From: Elusimicrobiota bacterium
GTDB lineage: Bacteria; Elusimicrobiota; Elusimicrobia; 2-02-FULL-39-32
Assembly: GCA_023249715.1 (NCBI GenBank)
Contig: JAHFCA010000030.1
Location: forward strand, 1-11,490
Direction of reading: 5' to 3'
DNA length: 11,490 bases
In this document: positions 7,384-11,490 of the stretch, in pieces
Numbering within the stretch: the stretch's first letter is position 1
Layout of the letters: every line of letters starts with the position of its first letter
Notes under the pieces: generated by a model
The model's input: only the letters and a program-made list of their open reading frames with translations
What the model was told of the DNA's origin: nothing
The model's database searches: none
Program-made: the position numbers and the translations under genes

Positions 7384-7704
7384 TTATACGACCGAGAAGG
7401 GAAGCATGGCAACATTTCTTGCCCGCTTAATGGCCGTCCTTAAACCCCTTTGATGGGTGGCGCAAACTCCGGTGGTTCGGGAAGAAAGCATTTTACCTCT
7501 ATCCGAAATAAAATTTCTTAAAAGGTTCACATTTTTAAAATCGATATAAGCCATTTTATCTACACAGAAACGGCAGACCCGTCTACGGGCGAACGGCTTT
7601 TTAAAACGTCCCCTCCCCGCGGGGCCGGCAGCTCCTGGACCAGGTCTGGCGCCCATAAGTTTTCTTTTGGGATCGAATGGTGGTTTTCTAATTTCTTCAG
7701 CCAT
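7384..7704 (-). CDS. rpsR: 30S ribosomal protein S18 (cysteine-containing form)
   Basis: S18 binds 16S rRNA in the platform of the small subunit as a heterodimer with S6, encoded two genes upstream. The 106-residue protein has a basic, Gly/Pro-rich N-terminal extension to about residue 40, then the S18 core: RRVCRFCVDK, YIDFKNVNLLRNFISDRGK, and SSRTTGVCATHQR. Cys44, Cys47, Cys81 and His84 make this the zinc-ribbon-like C+ form. The ATG at 7704 directly abuts the ssb TAA (TAAATG). GAGGAG in the ssb 3' end, 12 bases upstream, is one of the few Shine-Dalgarno matches among the housekeeping genes here, although it also encodes the Glu-Glu of the SSB tail. Confidence 0.97.
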   Translation of the reverse strand: MAEEIRKPPFDPKRKLMGARPGPGAAGPAGRGRFKKPFARRRVCRFCVDKMAYIDFKNVNLLRNFISDRGKMLSSRTTGVCATHQRGLRTAIKRARNVAMLPFSVV

Positions 7705-8169
7705 TTAAAATGGAATCTCCTCTTCGGCGGATACAGAAGCGGGACTATTGGAACCTTCCGGAGCGTTGGCAGATTCTTCCGTGGCCACGGCAACCCCTTC
7801 GCCTTCTTCTGAAGTTGTCAACTTTTCTAAAAATTGTATGGAGCGTGTTTCCACTTCCAAGCTGGTCCGCTTTTGACCTTCTTTAGTTTCCCAGTTGCGG
7901 GATTTTAAACGCCCTTCTACAAAAACAGGACTTCCCTTCTTTAGACGCTCACTGCAGCGCTGAGCAGCCTCCCGCCAAACGACAACGGGAACAAATGTGG
8001 TATCTTCCTTCCATTCCCCGGTCGCATCTTTGTAGCGGCGATTTACCGCTAAATCTATCCGGCATACCGCCTGCCCTTTTCCCGTGTAGCGCAGTTCCGG
8101 ATCGCGGGTGATTCTTCCCACCAACTTTACATCGTTCAGGTTGTGTAAGCGCAGCTGAGAAGTTGCCAT
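7705..8169 (-). CDS. ssb: Single-stranded DNA-binding protein
   Basis: SSB coats single-stranded DNA during replication, recombination and repair and recruits partners through its C-terminal tip. The 154-residue product has an OB-fold over about residues 10-115 (VKLVGRITRDPELRYTGKGQ, then FVPVVVWREAAQRCSERLKKG and VFVEGRLKSRNWE). A short acidic, low-complexity linker follows, ending in EEEIPF, the expected protein-interaction tip (DDIPF in E. coli). The ATG at 8169 overlaps the rpsF TAA by one base (TAATG), and an AAAGGGG lies upstream as a partial Shine-Dalgarno match. The stop touches the rpsR start. This placement between rpsF and rpsR is widely conserved in bacteria. Confidence 0.97.
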   Translation of the reverse strand: MATSQLRLHNLNDVKLVGRITRDPELRYTGKGQAVCRIDLAVNRRYKDATGEWKEDTTFVPVVVWREAAQRCSERLKKGSPVFVEGRLKSRNWETKEGQKRTSLEVETRSIQFLEKLTTSEEGEGVAVATEESANAPEGSNSPASVSAEEEIPF

Positions 8170-8597
8170 TAGGCCGCCCCTTTCTCTATAGGTTGCGCGG
8201 TCGTTGCGGGACTGGAATGCGTTTCGTTAGAAGCCATGGATGGTTCCGCCGATGGAACGCTTGTTCCTTCTGCCGCTTTGATCACAGGCCGAATTAAATC
8301 GAGGTGGCGAGGATCTACTTTTACGGTCAAACCGCGAAATACAGTATCTGTAACCCGATAAAAATGGTTTAAAAGCGCTGGGACTGGTGTTGGAGCTTTA
8401 AAGATAAGGTAGACGTAAAACCCTTCCCGATTATGTTTAATTGGGTAGGCGAGTCTTCTTTTCCCCCAGAGTTCCGCTGTAACAATGGAACCTTCCGCCT
8501 TTGTAATAATTCCTTTTACTTTGTCGAGAGTCGTCTCTACTTTTTCCTGAGAAATCTCTCCCGGACAAATAAAAAGCGTTTCATAGTGGTTAATCAT
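8169..8597 (-). CDS. rpsF: 30S ribosomal protein S6
   Basis: S6 is a small-subunit platform protein that works as a dimer with S18. The 142-residue product has the ferredoxin-like S6 core over about residues 1-100: HYETLFICPGEIS, WGKRRLAYPIKHNREGFYVY and FRGLTVKVD. An Ala/Ser/Thr/Pro-rich tail of about 40 residues is longer than in E. coli and probably disordered. The ATG at 8597 fits the family N-terminus exactly. It is the first gene of the minus-strand train, and a promoter-like -35/-10 pair ends 9 bases upstream. There is no Shine-Dalgarno sequence, so the message may be nearly leaderless. Confidence 0.97.
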   Translation of the reverse strand: MINHYETLFICPGEISQEKVETTLDKVKGIITKAEGSIVTAELWGKRRLAYPIKHNREGFYVYLIFKAPTPVPALLNHFYRVTDTVFRGLTVKVDPRHLDLIRPVIKAAEGTSVPSAEPSMASNETHSSPATTAQPIEKGAA

Positions 8598-8606
8598 AAG
8601 CTAATA

Positions 8607-8635
8607 AATATACAAAATCTCATTCTTTAAAGCAA
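8607..8635 (-). promoter_or_regulatory. Candidate sigma-70-type promoter for the rpsF operon
   Basis: The minus strand has TTGCTT at 8635-8630, a 17-base spacer, and TATATT at 8612-8607. The -10 matches the consensus at five of six positions and the -35 at three. The expected start of transcription near 8600 leaves only two or three bases before the rpsF ATG. A small inverted repeat, CAACC at 8633-8637 and GGTTG at 8643-8647, overlaps the -35 and could be a regulator site. Confidence 0.5.
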
Positions 8636-8664
8636 CCTGACTGGTTGAACCCTCTTGCATTTTG

Positions 8665-8682
8665 TGGTCACCTCTGTGATCA
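8665..8682. repeat. Short hairpin directly after the antitoxin stop codon
   Basis: TGGTCAC at 8665-8671 pairs with GTGATCA at 8676-8682 (one G-T pair or mismatch) around a four-base loop. It begins immediately after the TAA of the antitoxin gene on the minus strand. No T-run follows, so it is at best a weak terminator or an mRNA 3'-end stabiliser between the island and the rpsF promoter. Confidence 0.4.
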
Positions 8683-8895
8683 TTATGCAGCCCAATTTAA
8701 ATGGAGCTTGCGATGATGTTGCGCACAATCCGCCAAGTACAAATTGATCAGGCTCTGATAAGCCAGCCCAGAGCCTGCTGAAACCTGCTTAAAATATTCA
8801 ATGGTCTTCTCATCCAATCGAATCGTTATTTGTCTTTTAAGCGCCCTAGCGTAAGGATTTTGCTTTGATTTTGAAAAGTCATAATTTCTTCTCAT
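8683..8895 (-). CDS. BrnA/CopG-like ribbon-helix-helix antitoxin, without adjacent toxin
   Basis: The 70-residue product resembles antitoxins of the BrnA/CopG type, which bind operator DNA as ribbon-helix-helix dimers and neutralise a BrnT-type RNase. The recognisable pattern is YDFSKSKQNPYARALK, then the DNA-binding strand QITIRLDEKTIEYFK, then the second-helix segment YQSLINLYLADCA. The frame extends 14 codons further to a TTG at 8937. However, the ATG at 8895 has GAGGAG five bases upstream and matches the usual N-terminus, so it is preferred. A consensus-like promoter with palindromes lies just upstream, in keeping with autoregulation. No BrnT-like gene is next to it; the neighbour at 8953-9435 does not resemble BrnT. 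It may be an orphan antitoxin or have an unconventional partner. Confidence 0.82.
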   Translation of the reverse strand: MRRNYDFSKSKQNPYARALKRQITIRLDEKTIEYFKQVSAGSGLAYQSLINLYLADCAQHHRKLHLNWAA

Positions 8896-8900
8896 GTTAA

Positions 8901-8906
8901 CTCCTC
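8901..8906 (-). promoter_or_regulatory. Shine-Dalgarno sequence that decides the antitoxin start
   Basis: The minus strand reads GAGGAG, followed by TTAAC and the ATG at 8895. It supports the 70-residue over the 84-residue reading. Initiation from the promoter at 8909-8937 would fall near 8902, inside this site. The site may therefore serve mainly transcripts coming from the upstream gene, or the start point may lie a few bases earlier. Confidence 0.8.
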
Positions 8907-8908
8907 GT

Positions 8909-8937
8909 ATTTTAACTACAAAGTAGTCAGATTTCAA
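8909..8937 (-). promoter_or_regulatory. Strong sigma-70-type promoter for the antitoxin gene
   Basis: On the minus strand TTGAAA (8937-8932) and TAAAAT (8914-8909) each match their consensus at five of six positions, with an ideal 17-base spacer. It lies between the stop of the upstream hypothetical gene and the antitoxin ATG, so the antitoxin can be transcribed independently. Confidence 0.65.
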
Positions 8938-8944
8938 TCTAACT
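8915..8944. promoter_or_regulatory. Paired palindromes in the antitoxin promoter (probable operator)
   Basis: ACTAC-AAA-GTAGT at 8915-8927 is a perfect 5-bp palindrome filling most of the promoter spacer. AGTCAGATT at 8925-8933 and AATCTAACT at 8936-8944 form a second, 9-bp palindrome with one mismatch that covers the -35. Two adjacent palindromes are the sort of site bound by ribbon-helix-helix antitoxins. Binding by this antitoxin is inferred. Confidence 0.55.
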
Positions 8945-8952
8945 GATTACCC

Positions 8953-9435
8953 CTACTGGAATTTAAGGACGAAGTCTGCTTGTTTGATTTCTTGTTCGTA
9001 ATATTCGGAAAAATGAAGAGGGGTGGCTTCGAGCGCGCCATGGAGGATGTCCCAATAGCTAATATAAGCGTTCTTTAGATGGCTCATGGTTTTTAGAGCT
9101 TGATGGAGAAGATCAAAATTTCTTAAGGCTAAAGATCTCTGAATTAAGAGCCGTGGCGCTGCGCCTGAATGGCTTATAAGGGCTCCAACTTCATCGTTTA
9201 AGAGGCTAAAATTTCCTTCATTCATCTGATTGAATAACCTCATATCCTCCTCGATATGGATTCTAGTTCCGATTCTGGAGCGAGAAACCATTGTGGCAAT
9301 TTGGTCGAAATCCTTGCGGGATAGTTCTCCAACTTTAATAAGAAGACTGCCCGTGTTCCCATTTTCAACCGCTAAAGCAAATTCATTCACGGCTTTTTGG
9401 GAAATTCTTACGGGATCTTTTTCATGAGGATCCAT
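8953..9435 (-). CDS. Hypothetical protein, no recognised family
   Basis: I do not recognise this protein. From ATG at 9435 it has 160 residues, beginning MDPHEKDPVRISQKAVNEF. The frame remains open to TTG at 9480, but that segment is part of an inverted repeat, so the ATG is preferred; neither start has a good Shine-Dalgarno sequence. The protein looks soluble and mostly helical, with no signal peptide, membrane segment or cysteine cluster. The middle contains GALISHSGAAPRLLIQRSLA and the C-terminal part is rich in aromatic residues and acidic/basic pairs (YISYWDILHGAL, FSEYYEQEIKQADF). It lies just upstream of, and codirectional with, an antitoxin gene that lacks an obvious toxin, so a toxin role is possible but only by position. 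It is divergent from mntA. Confidence 0.6.
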   Translation of the reverse strand: MDPHEKDPVRISQKAVNEFALAVENGNTGSLLIKVGELSRKDFDQIATMVSRSRIGTRIHIEEDMRLFNQMNEGNFSLLNDEVGALISHSGAAPRLLIQRSLALRNFDLLHQALKTMSHLKNAYISYWDILHGALEATPLHFSEYYEQEIKQADFVLKFQ

Positions 9436-9446
9436 TAACAGAAGGG

Positions 9447-9480
9447 TTGCGAAATGCCCCTTCGTAGTGAGATTTCGCAA
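9447..9480. repeat. 9-bp perfect inverted repeat upstream of the hypothetical gene
   Basis: TTGCGAAAT at 9447-9455 is the exact reverse complement of ATTTCGCAA at 9472-9480, with a 16-base spacer. It starts 12 bases upstream of the ATG at 9435, in the divergent region shared with mntA. It could be an operator or an mRNA stem-loop in the leader of the 160-codon gene. If the TTG at 9480 were the true start, it would be coding. Confidence 0.65.
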
Positions 9481-9556
9481 CAGCGCCTTTTATGCCTTTA
9501 ATTGGAGTCAATTTAAATCATTTGGTTATTGTATATTTAGATATTAGGAATAATTT

Positions 9557-9847
9557 ATGGGAACAAACGAACTAATAAAAACAAAACGTGATGAAATTTT
9601 GAAAATTGCTACCAAACATGGTATCACAAGTATCCGTGTATTTGGTTCAGTGGCTCGTGGGGATGCGCAACCAGAAAGCGATATTGATTTACTCGTGGAG
9701 GTGGGACCCACTCATTCTTCTTTTTTTCCTGGTGGCTTTGTTGCTGATTTAGAAGAGTTGCTAGTTAGAAAAGTAGATGTTGTTACGCCCAAAGGTCTTC
9801 ATTGGTTTATCAGGGATCGAGTCTTAAAGGAGGCAGTACCTCTTTGA
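9557..9847 (+). CDS. mntA: MntA-type minimal nucleotidyltransferase antitoxin
   Basis: This is a small DNA-polymerase-beta-fold nucleotidyltransferase of 96 residues. In HepT/MntA (HEPN/MNT) toxin-antitoxin pairs it inactivates the HEPN RNase by adding AMP to a tyrosine beside the RNase motif. The active site is intact: GSVARGD at residues 30-36, SDIDLLVE at 41-48 with Asp42 and Asp44, and the third acidic residue Asp74 in KVDVVTP. The C-terminal GLHWFIRDRVLKEAVPL is typical of the family. AGGA seven bases before the ATG at 9557 is a good ribosome-binding site; the upstream DNA is AT-rich with a TATATT at 9532-9537 but no clear -35. The cognate hepT directly downstream is truncated, so this is now an antitoxin without a complete toxin. 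Base composition is visibly more AT-rich than the housekeeping genes. Confidence 0.92.
   Translation: MGTNELIKTKRDEILKIATKHGITSIRVFGSVARGDAQPESDIDLLVEVGPTHSSFFPGGFVADLEELLVRKVDVVTPKGLHWFIRDRVLKEAVPL
9826..9833 (+). promoter_or_regulatory. Relict Shine-Dalgarno sequence of hepT inside the mntA 3' end
   Basis: AAAGGAGG, a near-perfect ribosome-binding site, lies within the last codons of mntA, where hepT should begin. No ATG or GTG follows at the right distance. The only near candidate, TTG at 9844, opens a frame that stops after eight codons. The site is best read as what is left of the translation signal of the truncated toxin gene. Confidence 0.7.
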
Positions 9848-10073
9848 AATTCGTAATCTCCAAATTTTAGCTGAATCAACACAACATTTATCTGAAGATA
9901 TCAAAACCCAGTATCCTAATATTGACTGGCGGAGTATTGCAGGATTTAGAAACATGGCAGTTCATGAATACCTTGGAATTGATATCGAACAAATTTGGGA
10001 TATTGTTGAACGCGATTTGCCAGTTTTGAAACAGACCATTTCTGATATTTTAAAAAAATTGGGAGTCGTGTAA
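9843..10073 (+). pseudogene. hepT: HepT-like HEPN (DUF86) toxin remnant, N-terminus missing
   Basis: The frame gives 76 residues that match the C-terminal two thirds of HepT-family HEPN RNases: EIRNLQILAESTQHLSEDIK, WRSIAGFRNMAVHEYLGID and IWDIVERDLPVLKQ. The RX4HXY motif is present as RNMAVHEY (9948-9971), with the catalytic Arg and His and the tyrosine that MntA modifies in studied systems. HepT proteins are usually about 110-130 residues, so roughly 40 N-terminal codons, including the first helix, are absent. The frame has no ATG, GTG or TTG start before the motif and is closed upstream by a TAA at 9825-9827. Homology resumes at the mntA stop codon, consistent with one internal deletion. 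The gene ends 12 bases before the convergent efflux gene. Expression of a functional RNase is unlikely. Confidence 0.85.
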
Positions 10074-10085
10074 TATTAAGTTTTC

Positions 10086-11490
10086 TTATCCCTTTTCCTT
10101 GCCTTTCCAAAGAGAGTAAATAGGAGGGTACACTAAAAGCTCGAGCAGAAAACTGGTAAAGAGCCCCCCAATCATGGGGGCAGCGATGCGCTTCATCATG
10201 TCGGCACCCGTTCCCGTGGACCACATAATGGGAATAAGCCCAATCGCCGCGGCGCAGACCGTCATCATCTTGGGGCGGATCCTTTTGACGGCGCCATGAA
10301 TGATCGCCTCCTCTAGATCCACATTATTCCTCATATTCCCTCGACGCACGGCATCGGAGTAGGAAAGATCCAAAAATAAAAGCATAAAAACTCCCGTTTC
10401 CGCGTCCAACCCCATGAGGGCGATCATTCCCACCCACACGGCAATAGAAATATTGTAACCTAGAATATAGAGGAACCACACCGCTCCAATGAGCGAGAAA
10501 GGAACCGCCAACATCACAATTCCCGCCTTAATGGCGGACTTCGTGTTCATATAGAGAAGAAGAAAAATAAGAAAGAGGGTAATTGGGATAACAATTTTTA
10601 GTCTTTCTCTCACGCGCAACATATTTTCATATTGGCCGCTCCAGAGCAACGTGGTTCCCGCCGGCAGCTTTAATTTTTCCTGGACCAGTTTTTTTGCTGC
10701 GCTTACATAACTCCCGATGTCCCGCCCTTCAATATCCACGTAAACATACCCCGCCAACAAACCGTTTTCATTCCGGATCATGGCGGGACCGTAACTTAAA
10801 TTAATATCGGCCAATTGCTCCAAAGGAATCTGCGCCCCCGACATCGTTGGAACCAATACGCGGCGCAACTTGGGTAAACTATCTCTCAGTTCGCGCGCGT
10901 AGCGAACATTAATGGTATAGCGTTCTCTTCCTTCAACCGTGGTCGAAATGGGCTCCCCCCCGATAGCGGACATAATCACCATTTCCGCTTCTTTGATGCT
11001 AATCCCATACCGGGCCAACTGTTCCCTTTTTAGATCAAAATTAAGAAAGTAGCCCCCTGCCGTTCTCTCCGCAAAAATGGAGCGCGTGCCCGGAAGATCT
11101 TTTAAAATCATCTCTAGGTGGCCCCCTATTTGCTCCATCTCCTTTAAATCTTTCCCTAAAATTTTTATCCCAATGGGAGTGCGGATTCCCGTAGAGAGCA
11201 TGTCGATTCTATTTTTGATGGGCATCGTCCAGGCGTTGACCGCTCCCGGAAAACGCATTTTTCTGTCAAGAACATTCACTAGTTCCTCTTTAGAAATATG
11301 GTCGGGCCAAATGTGGCGAAAAGGTCGTTGCAAAAATTCTGGGAAATCCGAATACCAGCGATCCTTTTTTCTCCACTCCGATTGCGGTTTTAAAAGAACG
11401 GTCGTTTCCATCATAGAAAAAGGAGCGGGATCCGTAGAAGTTTCCGCCCTCCCCGCTTTGCCAAAAACGCGTTCTACTTCTGGAAAGGTC
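10086..11490 (-). CDS. cusA: CusA/CzcA-family heavy-metal RND efflux pump, C-terminal part (5' end beyond window)
   Basis: This is the inner-membrane, proton-driven pump of a tripartite metal exporter that expels Cu/Ag or Zn/Co/Cd-type ions. About 467 residues are visible of a family length near 1,040. The frame is open through the right edge, so the ATG at 11414 is internal. Family signatures include FPEVERVFGKAGRAET followed by DPAPFSMMETTVLLKP, then RIDMLSTGIRTPIGIKILG, and LPAGTTLLWSGQYE. The final membrane helices include PITLFLIFLLLYM, a segment near GLDAETGVFMLLFL, RPKMMTVCAAAIGLIPIMWS and APMIGGLFTSFLLELLVYP. The Met residues in DPAPFSM and RIDM are kept as in E. coli CusA, which favours Cu/Ag, but the metal cannot be fixed from this part. 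The proton-relay acidic residues lie outside the window. It converges on the hepT remnant. Confidence 0.95.
   Translation of the reverse strand, partial: TFPEVERVFGKAGRAETSTDPAPFSMMETTVLLKPQSEWRKKDRWYSDFPEFLQRPFRHIWPDHISKEELVNVLDRKMRFPGAVNAWTMPIKNRIDMLSTGIRTPIGIKILGKDLKEMEQIGGHLEMILKDLPGTRSIFAERTAGGYFLNFDLKREQLARYGISIKEAEMVIMSAIGGEPISTTVEGRERYTINVRYARELRDSLPKLRRVLVPTMSGAQIPLEQLADINLSYGPAMIRNENGLLAGYVYVDIEGRDIGSYVSAAKKLVQEKLKLPAGTTLLWSGQYENMLRVRERLKIVIPITLFLIFLLLYMNTKSAIKAGIVMLAVPFSLIGAVWFLYILGYNISIAVWVGMIALMGLDAETGVFMLLFLDLSYSDAVRRGNMRNNVDLEEAIIHGAVKRIRPKMMTVCAAAIGLIPIMWSTGTGADMMKRIAAPMIGGLFTSFLLELLVYPPIYSLWKGKEKG

Noticed and set aside
7371..7415. N-terminal extension of L9 by 15 codons
   Set aside because: It overlaps the rpsR 3' end and adds residues absent from the L9 family; the ATG at 7370 gives the standard N-terminus.
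7560..7793. 77-codon frame antisense-phase to rpsR and ssb
   Set aside because: It covers the strongly supported rpsR and ssb genes in another phase and has no independent support.
8598..8682. S6:S18-binding leader RNA or other riboswitch upstream of rpsF
   Set aside because: The likely transcription start leaves almost no leader, and no recognisable conserved structure is present.
8896..8937. Longer antitoxin starting at TTG 8937
   Set aside because: This stretch holds the promoter, the palindromes and the Shine-Dalgarno sequence for the ATG at 8895.
10074..10085. Bidirectional terminator between the hepT remnant and cusA
   Set aside because: The spacer is only 12 bases and no GC-rich stem with a T-run could be found in or near it.
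9946..10224. 92-codon minus-strand frame spanning the hepT remnant and cusA end
   Set aside because: It overlaps two well-supported frames, has no recognisable motif and is a shadow frame.

Overview
The window looks like a chromosomal segment of an uncultured diderm (Gram-negative-type) bacterium with moderate G+C. The Mla-type lipid-transport genes imply an outer membrane, and the gene order recalls candidate-phylum lineages such as Omnitrophota or Elusimicrobiota. That placement is an impression from gene order and protein style, not a demonstrated assignment.

Positions 1-8597 hold one compact, minus-strand gene train. Read in its own direction it runs rpsF, ssb, rpsR, rplI, dnaB, alr, mlaE, mlaF, mlaD, radA. 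It combines the classic S6/SSB/S18/L9/DnaB cluster with alanine racemase (peptidoglycan precursor D-Ala), a three-gene MCE/Mla lipid ABC transporter and the DNA-repair ATPase RadA, which runs off the left edge. Most junctions overlap or touch (TAATG, TAAATG, ATGA, and overlaps of 8 and 26 bases), so translational coupling is likely. The largest gap, 67 bases before dnaB, contains a hairpin and a TATAAT box. The MlaD protein is long and ends in a predicted beta-strand-rich domain, which suggests a single-protein bridge from inner to outer membrane.

Positions 8598-10085 form a small accessory island between the rpsF promoter and the end of a metal-efflux gene. It holds a BrnA/CopG-like antitoxin without a recognisable toxin, an unrecognised gene of about 160 codons, an intact MntA-type minimal nucleotidyltransferase antitoxin, and a HepT (HEPN) toxin remnant that has lost its N-terminal part but keeps its RNase motif. 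The island genes carry clear Shine-Dalgarno sequences while most housekeeping genes here do not, which fits acquisition by transfer followed by toxin decay.

Positions 10086-11490 encode, on the minus strand, the C-terminal part of a CusA/CzcA-family heavy-metal RND efflux pump that continues past the right edge. No tRNA, rRNA, CRISPR array, insertion sequence or intein was found. No gene-free stretch exceeds 300 bases.
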